From NCBI GenBank assembly GCA_963669295.1, contig OY769938.1:992001-1056000 (forward strand): a DNA stretch of 64,000 nt, read 5' to 3'. The notes beneath the pieces were generated by a model. That model made no database searches. It had not been told where the DNA came from and saw only the letters and a program-made list of their open reading frames with translations. Source of the stretch: G963669295 sp963669295 (GTDB lineage Bacteria; Bacteroidota; Bacteroidia; Flavobacteriales_D; CALLUQ01). Both the position numbers and the translations under genes were made by a program. Shown piece by piece: positions 17,389-25,996 of this stretch (position 1 is its first letter; every line of letters begins with the position of its first letter).

Positions 17389-18327
17389 GTGAAAGTAGCC
17401 TTCATCGATACCGTACACCCTTGCTTGCAAGAAGCGTTAACAGCCAAGGGGTTTCGCTGCGACGACCTCACCGCTATGGACCGCGAAAAGTTGATGGAAG
17501 TCATTGGCACATACGATGGCATCGTGATTCGTAGCCGCATCACGCTCAACCAATCGTTTCTCGAACGGTGTACTGCCTTAAAATTCATTGCCCGATCGGG
17601 TGCCGGCATGGAGAACATTGACCTTGATTTTGCCACACAACGGGGCGTTCAATGTTTCAACGCACCAGAGGGCAACCGCGATGCTGTAGGCGAACAAGCC
17701 ATTGGCATGCTATTGATGCTTTTCAACCGATTGGCGCAAGGCAATGTGCAAGTGCGGCAGGGGCTATGGGATCGTGAAGGAAATCGCGGGGTGGAACTGG
17801 GAGGAAAAACAATAGGCATTATCGGGTATGGCAACAACGGCAGCGCCTTTGCCAAAAAGTTAGCAGGCTTTGATGTAAAGGTATTGGCCTACGACAAGTA
17901 CCGCCAGGGGTTTGGCAACGACATGGTAGAAGAAGCTACTATGGAAGCTATTTTTGATCAGGCAGATGTGTTGAGTTTCCACATCCCCCAAACCGAGGAA
18001 ACCATTCACTTGCTGGATGAAGCCTACCTCAACAAATTTAGAAAACCCATTTATGTCATCAACCTGGCGCGAGGCAAGGTGGTAAAAACTTCAGCGTTGG
18101 CTGCAGCCCTAAAAACAGGCCAGGTATTAGGGGCTTGTTTGGATGTGTTGGAATACGAAAAGGCCTCGTTCGAGCACATTGGTGAAGGCCAGCTGCCTGA
18201 AGCCATGCAGTACCTCATTCAATCCAACAACGTTATTTTATCGCCCCACGTTGGTGGGTGGACCCACGAATCGTATTACAAACTTTCGAAAGTACTGGCC
18301 GACAAGGTGCTGGCAGCCTTTGGTTAG
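17389..18327 (+). CDS. D-2-hydroxyacid dehydrogenase (phosphoglycerate dehydrogenase-like)
   Basis: A 312-residue NAD-dependent D-isomer-specific dehydrogenase. Seen: substrate-contact region IARSGAGMENID (Arg69), the dinucleotide motif GYGNNG (from Gly146) in GKTIGIIGYGNNG, catalytic Arg in NLARGK, Glu in the segment after LDVLEYE, and His in ILSPHVGGWTHES. It resembles SerA but lacks the C-terminal ACT domain, so 3-phosphoglycerate is possible but unproven. The start is a GTG at 17389; no ATG is suitably placed. Its stop abuts that of the convergent rhodanese gene (TTAGCTA). Confidence 0.88.
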   Translation: MKVAFIDTVHPCLQEALTAKGFRCDDLTAMDREKLMEVIGTYDGIVIRSRITLNQSFLERCTALKFIARSGAGMENIDLDFATQRGVQCFNAPEGNRDAVGEQAIGMLLMLFNRLAQGNVQVRQGLWDREGNRGVELGGKTIGIIGYGNNGSAFAKKLAGFDVKVLAYDKYRQGFGNDMVEEATMEAIFDQADVLSFHIPQTEETIHLLDEAYLNKFRKPIYVINLARGKVVKTSALAAALKTGQVLGACLDVLEYEKASFEHIGEGQLPEAMQYLIQSNNVILSPHVGGWTHESYYKLSKVLADKVLAAFG

Positions 18328-19239
18328 CTACTGAAGGGGCACATCACTGGCAATGGGCAAGCTATCGTGGTAGCTCCACTCAATCCACGAGCCGTCGTAA
18401 TTCTTCACATTTGGATAACCCAGCAGCTCGGTAAGCACAAAGGTAGTGTTCGACGAGCGCGAGCCTGATTGACAATAGGTAATAATGGTTTTATCGGGCG
18501 TAACACCATACGACTCATAAATTTCTTTCAGCACTTTGGCCGACTTAAATTTATGGTCTTCATTTAACCGAACGGCCTCTCCCCAATCTACCCGCGTACT
18601 GGATGGAATGCGCCCAGCCTTGTAGGCTCCTTTCTTTTGCTTTTCGCCTGTAAACTCTTCTAACGTGCGTGTATCTAACAAAATCACATTGGTATCGTCA
18701 ATGGCTTTTAGCACCTCTTCCATGGTAGCAAAGGTGGTGTGGTTTTCTGTGCCTGGAAATGCAAAAACAGTGGTGTCTACCAACACGGTATCGGTGGTTA
18801 AATTATGCAAACTATCTTCCCATACTTTAAGTCCTCCATTTAAAAGGTGTGCTTCTTGTGCATAGTAATTCAACACCCACCACAAGCGTGCCGCATCACT
18901 GCCTCCTTTTCCATCGTACAACACCAACGATTTCCCTTCACTCATCCCCCAACTGCCCAGCAATTGCTCCATCTGCTCGCGCGGAGCCATCATGCCTCCA
19001 TAGGCATGGCTTGTATCTCTAAACTGCGGGCGCCAGGCATTGATTGCCCCAGGAATATGCCCTTTAAAATACGCTTCCGGTTTCCGCACGTCTACCAACA
19101 CATAGTTTTCTAATTGAAGCAACTCCTCCAACTCCATTAAATAGCGGGTACTTACGTATTCCATTTCGGGCTCTTGCTCAGGAGCTCCACATGCTACCAG
19201 CAGTATGCACGCGGCAATTACTCTTCTAACGGATACCAT
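18328..19239 (-). CDS. Rhodanese-type sulfurtransferase lipoprotein (two rhodanese domains)
   Basis: A 303-residue lipoprotein (lipobox LVAC, Cys17) with tandem rhodanese domains: an N-terminal one (YVLVDVRKPEAYFKGHIPGAIN) and a C-terminal one carrying the catalytic Cys256 in YCQSGSRSS. Enzymes of this type move a sulfane sulfur from thiosulfate or 3-mercaptopyruvate to an acceptor. The frame is open much further upstream, but the ATG at 19239 begins a proper lipoprotein leader. It overlaps the cytochrome gene by 22 bp, making it the last gene of a sulfite-oxidation operon. Confidence 0.88.
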   Translation of the reverse strand: MVSVRRVIAACILLVACGAPEQEPEMEYVSTRYLMELEELLQLENYVLVDVRKPEAYFKGHIPGAINAWRPQFRDTSHAYGGMMAPREQMEQLLGSWGMSEGKSLVLYDGKGGSDAARLWWVLNYYAQEAHLLNGGLKVWEDSLHNLTTDTVLVDTTVFAFPGTENHTTFATMEEVLKAIDDTNVILLDTRTLEEFTGEKQKKGAYKAGRIPSSTRVDWGEAVRLNEDHKFKSAKVLKEIYESYGVTPDKTIITYCQSGSRSSNTTFVLTELLGYPNVKNYDGSWIEWSYHDSLPIASDVPLQ

Positions 19240-19712
19240 TCTACATTTTTTAAAGGTTCCCTCCTGCTCTTTTGTTGAGGGGCATAATTTTTTGCCAAAT
19301 AATCGAGGATGACATCTTCGTTGCTCCCCAAATCCCACAGCTTTTGAGTGGCCTGCATCCACCGAATGATCTCTTCCCAGCCATCGCGTGTAGCCCGGTT
19401 TTGGGTCACCAACTTTAAGGAATGGCATGCACCACATTGTACCTTTACCACTTCGTACCCCTCATCGGCAATTAGCCCACTGGCCATATGAATGCCATCC
19501 ACCACCAGGGTATCGTTTACCGCAGTAGAGTCAAACTGCTCTTCAGCCACCTCCACCGGGTCTAAAAATTGCCACCCACTGGTGGTATACATAATCATAA
19601 AAACAATGAAGGCTACCAATAACGACAACAGCACCATCATGCGGTTGAATTTTTTGGCAATGGCATCTACCAATGCTCTTTGCTCGTCATTTTTTAGCTG
19701 TTTTTTATCCAT
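19218..19712 (-). CDS. Membrane-anchored c-type cytochrome, probable electron acceptor of the sulfite dehydrogenase
   Basis: A 165-residue protein with one N-terminal membrane anchor (residues ~25-43) and a short mono-haem domain with CGACH (Cys93, Cys96, His97). The surroundings SLKLVTQNRATRDGWEEIIRWM resemble SorB/SoxD-type cytochromes, with Met in RWMQAT the likely sixth ligand. It should take electrons from the molybdoenzyme encoded just before it. The true start is the ATG at 19712, which overlaps the upstream stop as TGATG. Confidence 0.85.
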   Translation of the reverse strand: MDKKQLKNDEQRALVDAIAKKFNRMMVLLSLLVAFIVFMIMYTTSGWQFLDPVEVAEEQFDSTAVNDTLVVDGIHMASGLIADEGYEVVKVQCGACHSLKLVTQNRATRDGWEEIIRWMQATQKLWDLGSNEDVILDYLAKNYAPQQKSRREPLKNVEWYPLEE

Positions 19713-21025
19713 CAAACTACTTTAATGGCCAACCGGTGACAAGCATTGTTTAAATATCCTTTAGGATTCCACCCAGGCACCACCATGGGTTGTGCCGTAC
19801 CACGGCTATCGGTTGCTCGTGCCCAAACCTCGTAATATCCCTTTTGTGGGAAGTTGATGGTGGCGCTCCACTGCTGCCATGCCAATCGGTTTTTAGGCGG
19901 CTTTAAGTGGCATCGCTGCCAGGTAGCACCAAAGTCGATCGACACATCCATCGCTGCCACTTCAAGGTCGCCCGCCCAGGCATGCCCGCGCACTTTCAAT
20001 GCCCTTCCTTCCTTTATCATGGCTCCCGTTTTGGGGTAGGTGATCAACGATTTTACTGGCATCGATTCAATGATGCACATGTCTTCATCGGCTACCTTCG
20101 TTCCTGGAGCTACCGGCTTGCAGGGCACACGGTACGACTGCCCGCCCATTTTTGGACCATCGTGCACTTTGTTGCGCACCACAATTTTCGACAACCATTT
20201 GCCTGAAGTAGAAGCTGGCCATCCTCCAAATACCAATCGCAAAGGATGACCATTCATGGCTGGAATAGCTGCTCCATTCATCGCCCACGCAATCAGCGCC
20301 TCATCTTCCATGGCCTTAGCAATAGGTACCCCCCGCGAAATCACTACTTTATTTGGGTCGCCACTCAAGTGGGTGTCTTTGCCATAGTAGCCAATGTATA
20401 CGGCATCGGGCTTAACCCCTACGCTATTCAACACATCCTTCAGTCGAACACCAGTCCATTCAGGGCAGCCCACCGCACCGGTGGTCCACTGGTTGCCTTT
20501 GGCCGGTGGGTTGTACTCGCTACGGCCATTGCCCCCACACTCCAGCAACAATTGATAGGTATAGTGCTTAAAGTTGGCTTTTAATTCTTGCAGGGTAAAT
20601 GTTTTCTTCTTCGTTACCGACTCCCCTTCAATGGTCAGTGTCCAGGTAGCTGTATTGACCTTTTCTGGTGGTATTCCATTGTTGCGCACAAACAGTTTAT
20701 CGGCCGGAGTAATGGCATCGTCTAGCAAATGAGGAGGTGTTTCTACATTCCACGGTTTGTCGTTCAATACCACCAGGCCATTATGCTTTCCAATAATTGT
20801 AAAGGGGTCGTTGCTATCTGCCAGTAATGCGGGGATTAACCCCGACGGCATGTTGGCACCAAAAACAATATCAGCACCAAGTACAGCCCCCATGGCGGCC
20901 AATGCAGATTTACCAATAAACCCTCTGCGGGTATAGGATGGAGACGCCCCCCAAATGGCGTTTTCTGCTGCTTCAGGATCTTTGGCATACAACTCGTGAA
21001 TGCCCGATTCATGCTTCTTTTTCAT
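19712..21025 (-). CDS. Sulfite oxidase/dehydrogenase family molybdopterin enzyme (Tat-exported)
   Basis: A 437-residue enzyme that probably oxidises sulfite to sulfate in the periplasm. It carries a twin-arginine signal (TRRGFIGKSALAAMG, Arg33-Arg34) after an unusually long polar N-terminus. The molybdenum-binding domain has the single Cys ligand in LECGGNGRS (Cys163), then GAVGCPEWTGVRLKDVL, and the C-terminal dimerisation domain has the expected KVRGHAWAGD, VSIDFGATW and YEVWARATDSRGTAQP. The start is the ATG at 21025; a GTG at 21049 is in frame. It forms an overlapping operon with the cytochrome and the rhodanese. SorA or SoxC subtype cannot be settled by eye. Confidence 0.9.
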   Translation of the reverse strand: MKKKHESGIHELYAKDPEAAENAIWGASPSYTRRGFIGKSALAAMGAVLGADIVFGANMPSGLIPALLADSNDPFTIIGKHNGLVVLNDKPWNVETPPHLLDDAITPADKLFVRNNGIPPEKVNTATWTLTIEGESVTKKKTFTLQELKANFKHYTYQLLLECGGNGRSEYNPPAKGNQWTTGAVGCPEWTGVRLKDVLNSVGVKPDAVYIGYYGKDTHLSGDPNKVVISRGVPIAKAMEDEALIAWAMNGAAIPAMNGHPLRLVFGGWPASTSGKWLSKIVVRNKVHDGPKMGGQSYRVPCKPVAPGTKVADEDMCIIESMPVKSLITYPKTGAMIKEGRALKVRGHAWAGDLEVAAMDVSIDFGATWQRCHLKPPKNRLAWQQWSATINFPQKGYYEVWARATDSRGTAQPMVVPGWNPKGYLNNACHRLAIKVV

Positions 21026-21109
21026 GGTTAGATAAAGATAGCGATTCACTTACAGTGAACTTGTTTCAGCAACGAAATTAACAGGAAAAGTTGAAATCCC
21101 AAGAAGGCA

Positions 21110-22387
21110 CTACCCCAGGTCGCGCATCACCATGCGTGCAGTATGTCGGCTCTTTTGTTCTACGAGAATCTCCTTATTTACAGTAACCCTATCGATTGTA
21201 CTTTGGTCGTAATGGCGAATGGTTACCAGCTCCAACCCATCGTTATACAATACCGTATACTTTGCTTTCAAGGCTTCTATAAGTTGAGGCAATCGTTGAG
21301 GGTTATTGTCGACACTTGCCGAAAAACTCAACGCAGAATTTTGCAGCAGGTTAATCTTTACACGAGCATCGGCAAAGCATTGGAATATTTCGCTGAGGTT
21401 TTGCTCAATGATGAATGAAAAATCGCGTGGAGATACGGAGATCAACACCTGATCCATCTTAAAGATAAACGAAGGGATGAGGTAATCGGAATCCATCGAT
21501 GCTTGAATTACCGTACCTGGCTCTTCGGGCTGCACAAACGATTTTACATACAGTGGAATTTTTTTGTTTTGTAGGGGCTTTAATGTTTTGGGGTGGATAA
21601 CGGTGGCCCCATAGTAGCTCAATTCAATGGCTTCTCGATACGAAATGCGTGCTAGCTTTACCGTATTGCTGAACCATTTTGGATCGGCATTCAATACCCC
21701 CGGCACATCTTTCCAAATGGTTACATCTTCGGCCCCCAGGCAATAGGCACATATGGCAGCCGTAAAGTCGGAGCCCTCACGCCCTAATGTGGTTACCTCG
21801 CCATTAGCAGTGTGTCCTAAAAACCCCTGGGTGATGGCAATGCGCGCTGTTCCATCTTCCAGGCACGACCCCATCTGCTGTTGTATCAATGCTTTTGTTA
21901 CATCCCAATCTACTTTCCCTTCGCGGTAAGCATCGTTGGTACGCACCATGGTCGTAGCATCAAACCATTGGGCTGCATACCCTTCTTGCTGCAAGTAGGC
22001 ACATACTATTTTGGTGGATAGCATTTCGCCCCGCGAAACAATTTGATCGTACTCAACATCGTAATTGGACGAGGCAGGCTGCGAAAGTCGTTCCGTAAGC
22101 GCATTAAAAATGGCATCTACTTCTTTATAAATGGGGTGTTCGTTGCTCGCAAACAACCCTTTCATGATCTCATGGTGAAATGCCTTGCGCTCGTCAATTA
22201 AGGCCTGGTGGCTACCGTCGCCCTTCATCCATGCCGCTACAATGGCTTCCATGGCATTGGTGGTTTTGCCCATGGCAGAAATCACTACCACCAGTTGTTG
22301 GTGAGGGAAATGTTGTATAACCCGCGCTACATTCTCTACGGCAGCAGCATCTTTTACCGAAGCTCCGCCAAACTTAAATACCTTCAT
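21110..22387 (-). CDS. lysC: Aspartate kinase
   Basis: Phosphorylates aspartate, the first step to lysine, threonine, methionine and diaminopimelate. The 425-residue protein begins with KFGGASV, has the kinase-domain motifs TLGREGSDFTAA and the aspartate-site region, and ends in a regulatory region with ACT-like folds (VLISVSPRDFSFI, FADARVKINLLQ). It is monofunctional, with no homoserine dehydrogenase domain. It starts inside the end of the acetyltransferase gene (14-bp overlap), so the two are probably co-transcribed. Confidence 0.95.
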   Translation of the reverse strand: MKVFKFGGASVKDAAAVENVARVIQHFPHQQLVVVISAMGKTTNAMEAIVAAWMKGDGSHQALIDERKAFHHEIMKGLFASNEHPIYKEVDAIFNALTERLSQPASSNYDVEYDQIVSRGEMLSTKIVCAYLQQEGYAAQWFDATTMVRTNDAYREGKVDWDVTKALIQQQMGSCLEDGTARIAITQGFLGHTANGEVTTLGREGSDFTAAICAYCLGAEDVTIWKDVPGVLNADPKWFSNTVKLARISYREAIELSYYGATVIHPKTLKPLQNKKIPLYVKSFVQPEEPGTVIQASMDSDYLIPSFIFKMDQVLISVSPRDFSFIIEQNLSEIFQCFADARVKINLLQNSALSFSASVDNNPQRLPQLIEALKAKYTVLYNDGLELVTIRHYDQSTIDRVTVNKEILVEQKSRHTARMVMRDLG

Positions 22388-22862
22388 TCAATTGCATGCT
22401 TTGTAAGTCGTTGAAGAAAAACCTGCAGTTCAGCCAATCGTCTTCAAACGTTGCGTTGTATTTTTTATAAAAGTTAATGGCCGGTTCATTCCAGTCCAAT
22501 ACCTGCCACTCCATTCGTCCGGCCTTTCTTTCTTTCGCCACCTTTATTACTGCTTCAAACAGCTTCGAACCAATGCCTTTGCCTCGATAAGCTTCTTTCA
22601 CAATAAAATCTTCCAGGTACAAACTGGTTCCTTTCCAGGTAGAGTATTTCGTATAGTATAGGGCAAAACCAATTTGTTTTCCATCCCAATCGGCCATAAT
22701 TACCTCAAAAACGGGATGGGTTCCAAAACCATCTCGCACCAAATCATCTGCCGTTATTACTACCGCATCAGGTTCCTTTTCGTATACGGCCAACTCCTGA
22801 ATCATATCAAGCACCGCAGGCATATCTTCGGCAGTAGCAGCACGAATAACAAGTGATTCCAT
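22374..22862 (-). CDS. GNAT-family N-acetyltransferase, SSAT-like
   Basis: A 162-residue GNAT acetyltransferase. The acetyl-CoA motif A is YRGKGIGSKLFEAVIKVA, preceded by the beta strand LYLEDFIV, and motif B includes WNEPAINFYKKYNA. The wider pattern (RAATAEDMPAVLDMIQELAVYEKEPDAV at the start) resembles spermidine/diamine acetyltransferases, so a polyamine substrate is plausible but not shown. It is the first gene of a pair with lysC. Confidence 0.88.
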   Translation of the reverse strand: MESLVIRAATAEDMPAVLDMIQELAVYEKEPDAVVITADDLVRDGFGTHPVFEVIMADWDGKQIGFALYYTKYSTWKGTSLYLEDFIVKEAYRGKGIGSKLFEAVIKVAKERKAGRMEWQVLDWNEPAINFYKKYNATFEDDWLNCRFFFNDLQSMQLNEGI

Positions 22863-22892
22863 ACCATTGATTTTGTGATAAAGTTAAAAGTA

Positions 22893-22926
22893 AAATCCCC
22901 TTCGGCAATAAAACCAAAGGGGATTT
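22893..22926 (-). terminator. Terminator after the first T9SS propeller gene
   Basis: On the minus strand, AAATCCCCTT and AAGGGGATTT form a 10-bp stem, followed by TTACTTTTAAC. It lies 30 bp beyond the stop at 22956. Confidence 0.8.
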
Positions 22927-22955
22927 GAAAATTACGATGTCTAAATTCGATGCGG

Positions 22956-25841
22956 CTAACGCAGCACGATTTTTCCTGTGCCTACCAACTGCCCATCGCT
23001 GGAAAGTTGGAAGAGGTAAACCCCTGCCGGCAATCCTTCACGATAAAACTCAAACTGTTTTACACGATCAAAATGTTGTGTCCTTACTTGTGCTCCCATG
23101 AGGTTATACACTTCGAAATTGAGGTCTTCGAATTGTTCGCTGAGGTTGAACATTGCTCGTTCTACAAAAGGATTAGGATAGACCTCAATGGTAAGGCGAT
23201 CTTTCCACCGTTCATCTACCGACACTTCAATAAAGTCTTCGCCAATAGTGCTGAACGCTGTATTGGTAATGACCGGCTCGTTGAAATCGAAGTAGATGGC
23301 TGCGCTATTTTCGATGACTGTTCCCAGCGGATTGTTGGGTTGTTGTTCGATGCTGAATTTCACAAAACCATGACTGGCCGGCTCATTCACAAAGCTATCG
23401 GGCAACAAGATGTTGTTGAAGGTGAAACGCAGTACATTGTTGCCCACCACATCCATTACATACGGGTGGCTGCTGGTACCCGGAACCAGGGTGGTGATGT
23501 TTACGTATGGCGATAACGTATCCAATATCACCACTGTAAAGGCAGTATCGGTACCTGTATTTTGGAAACGGATGTGGTAATTCAACCGATCGTCTACGGT
23601 AATGTAATGTGAAGGACCATAGCCGGCAGGAAATACGCGCTTGTCGTTAGGGTCGTATGATCCTATGTTTTCCTGGCAATCGATGGATAAAAAGGGTTCT
23701 TCATCGCTGTTGGAAAATGGGGTAACAAAACCAAGGTTAAAAGTAGATTGCGAAGTACACCCTTCGATGAATACTGTTACCGGGTCGTCGCTCCAGGGGT
23801 GGCCCGGGCTTTGCTCGGCCGTTAACCGATAGGTAGCACCGCCATGGGTGGGCTGATAAAACTGGAACAGTTGGCCCGAGTTCAATTGATACGTATTGTT
23901 GTACAACATGATGTTGTCTTCTACCACATAGTAATTCAATGGACCAATCATATCACCAGTGCCAACATTCTCGATGGTAAACAAAATGGAATCGCCATTG
24001 ATGCACTCGGCATCTACCCTGATGCTGGCACCATCCCAATTGGGGTCTACAGGAAAACAAGACGAATCAGGATAGATGTGTGCAGCAACACAATGGGTTT
24101 GTCCGATGACAGTGGTATCGCAATTCGGATCGAGTGTGGTATGTATTTCAAAGCTGCCACAACTGTTGTAAGGCACCGTACCCAAATCAAACACATACAG
24201 GTTACCCACCTGTGGGGTATTCCATGGGATATCACTAGAATTGACTTGAAAATCGTCGTCAAACTCCACCTCCACATAAGCGTTTAAGGCATCTTCGGTA
24301 CCCGTATTGCAATAGGTAACGGTATATACATTGTCGAAACAACGCCTTAAAATGGGCGTAGATACATCTACCGTCATCAACTCACAATCGAGGCTGGCCG
24401 CACGCGCAAAATCAACTGTTACCGTATCGTAGTAGGCACCAAGGTGTGTTGAAAAACTGTTGTACGAGCAATTGGCAGAATCCCAGTAGGTTTGATTGTA
24501 CACACGCACGGTATACTGCCCTGTATCGATAATGTCCATGGCATAATCGCCATTGGCATCGGTAAATTCAATGTAGTTATACGGGCCGGTGGCCTCTACT
24601 ACATATTGCTGAATGCCCTGGTCACCAATATCCTGCACACAATTCTGGTTCATGTCCTGGTATACATTGCCCTTGATTTGCATGGTAGTAGTGTTGCCCG
24701 CTGCGTCTGTTTTGATGAGGTAGACGCGTGACCGAGCTGGCCAAAAAGACCAACCTGCCCAGTATCCTACAGCAATGTATCCACCATCTGTGGTTTCACG
24801 ACCACAAAGGCCAAGCTTCTCATCTCCTGACTGACCAACTGTATAAGTTTTGGTCCACAAGGTATCGCCTTGTGCCTCAATTTTTGCCAACATGAATTCA
24901 AGGTCAAAATTCACATATTTTGCCCCTGACAAAAGGTAATCTCCTGTGCTCGTTTCGATGATGTGCTCTGCATAGCTATTATTGAATAATTGTTTGCCCC
25001 ACAAAGAATCGCCTTGCGCATTTAACTTAAAGTAGCATGACCGTCCTTGCATTTCTCCTGAAACAATGTAACCATCATCAGCCGTTTGCTGTACACACCT
25101 AATGATGGAAGTATGACCATTCCCATCAAAAAATCCGAACTTCTTTGTCCATAAGGTATCGCCAACAGCATCAGTTTTAACCACCCACATGGCCTGCTCA
25201 TTTCCAAAAATGGCATTCCCCCCAAAAACATACCCACCATCACTGGTTTGATCAATAGAACTTCCATTGTCTGTATTACTTTGATCGTAATATTTGATCC
25301 ATTGTTGTTGTCCTTGTGCGTCGGTTTTTAGTACATAAGCATCCCTATTTGGACCAAACTCCGCCATTCCTGTAACAATGTATCCGCCATCACTGGTTTG
25401 TTCCAAATCTCGAAAGTAGCCGTATCCTCCTGGATCCAACCAACTGGTCCATAAGGTATCACCAATAGCATCAGTCTTAATTAACAGTGTTCCATAGTTG
25501 GGCACATTATTGTTGTAATAACGGGTTCCAAGAATATAGCCTCCATCAGAGGTTTGGTGCACCACATACCCTCGCTGTACATAACTACCCCAATCCATTC
25601 CTTCATACAACCTACTCCATTGTTCATCGCCAAATTGATCGGTTTTGATCAACAATGCATTTATTCCGCTATTGGGGTCGGTGGTATCTACTCCCGCAAT
25701 AATGTATCCGCCATCGGCAGTTTGTTCTACATAATGGCCTGCACTGGCATTGCTTCCCAATAATTTCTCCCATCCTTGTGCTTTGGCATCGTTAAAAATG
25801 CATGCCATGAGCATCATTCCTGCTATTAATAATTGTTTCAT
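22956..25841 (-). CDS. T9SS-secreted seven-bladed propeller protein, copy A
   Basis: A 961-residue secreted protein. After a signal peptide (MKQLLIAGMMLMACIFNDAKAQ) come about seven repeats of the form Q-T-x-DGGYI-x-G ... LIKTD-x-GDTLW, likely the blades of a propeller (~25-400). Then a Cna-B/SdrD-like domain (KGNVYQDMNQNCVQDIGDQG), Ig-like domains with paired Cys, a conserved block (SYDPNDKRVFPAGY ... NSAAIYFDFNEPVITNTAFS) and a T9SS type A sorting domain (YPNPF ... GVYLFQL ... GTGKIVLR). It should be exported across the outer membrane and attached or released. The ATG at 25841 is chosen over the longer open frame because it begins the signal peptide. It is paralogous to the gene at 27438-30290. 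Confidence 0.9.
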   Translation of the reverse strand: MKQLLIAGMMLMACIFNDAKAQGWEKLLGSNASAGHYVEQTADGGYIIAGVDTTDPNSGINALLIKTDQFGDEQWSRLYEGMDWGSYVQRGYVVHQTSDGGYILGTRYYNNNVPNYGTLLIKTDAIGDTLWTSWLDPGGYGYFRDLEQTSDGGYIVTGMAEFGPNRDAYVLKTDAQGQQQWIKYYDQSNTDNGSSIDQTSDGGYVFGGNAIFGNEQAMWVVKTDAVGDTLWTKKFGFFDGNGHTSIIRCVQQTADDGYIVSGEMQGRSCYFKLNAQGDSLWGKQLFNNSYAEHIIETSTGDYLLSGAKYVNFDLEFMLAKIEAQGDTLWTKTYTVGQSGDEKLGLCGRETTDGGYIAVGYWAGWSFWPARSRVYLIKTDAAGNTTTMQIKGNVYQDMNQNCVQDIGDQGIQQYVVEATGPYNYIEFTDANGDYAMDIIDTGQYTVRVYNQTYWDSANCSYNSFSTHLGAYYDTVTVDFARAASLDCELMTVDVSTPILRRCFDNVYTVTYCNTGTEDALNAYVEVEFDDDFQVNSSDIPWNTPQVGNLYVFDLGTVPYNSCGSFEIHTTLDPNCDTTVIGQTHCVAAHIYPDSSCFPVDPNWDGASIRVDAECINGDSILFTIENVGTGDMIGPLNYYVVEDNIMLYNNTYQLNSGQLFQFYQPTHGGATYRLTAEQSPGHPWSDDPVTVFIEGCTSQSTFNLGFVTPFSNSDEEPFLSIDCQENIGSYDPNDKRVFPAGYGPSHYITVDDRLNYHIRFQNTGTDTAFTVVILDTLSPYVNITTLVPGTSSHPYVMDVVGNNVLRFTFNNILLPDSFVNEPASHGFVKFSIEQQPNNPLGTVIENSAAIYFDFNEPVITNTAFSTIGEDFIEVSVDERWKDRLTIEVYPNPFVERAMFNLSEQFEDLNFEVYNLMGAQVRTQHFDRVKQFEFYREGLPAGVYLFQLSSDGQLVGTGKIVLR

Positions 25842-25927
25842 AACACTTCTGTTGTTGGTTGATATAACATTTCTTACCCTACAAATTTCATTTAACATGA
25901 TGGCAATGAAAAGATAAATAATTCGCA

Positions 25928-25996
25928 TTTGTCGAACAATTTTTATATTGCAATACTTTATTTAAAGGTTAATTCATTTATTTTGTCGAACAATTT
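25928..25996 (+). promoter_or_regulatory. Pair of TTTGTCGAACAATTT elements upstream of the helical-protein gene, copy A
   Basis: The identical 15-mer TTTGTCGAACAATTT occurs at 25928-25942 and 25982-25996, 54 bp apart, at the start of the plus-strand gene. Similar elements precede the paralogous gene in copy B and the sigma factor at 42257. Confidence 0.55.

Noticed and set aside
19240..19437. N-terminal extension of the rhodanese protein
   Set aside because: It overlaps the cytochrome gene in another frame, and the ATG at 19239 begins a clean lipoprotein signal.
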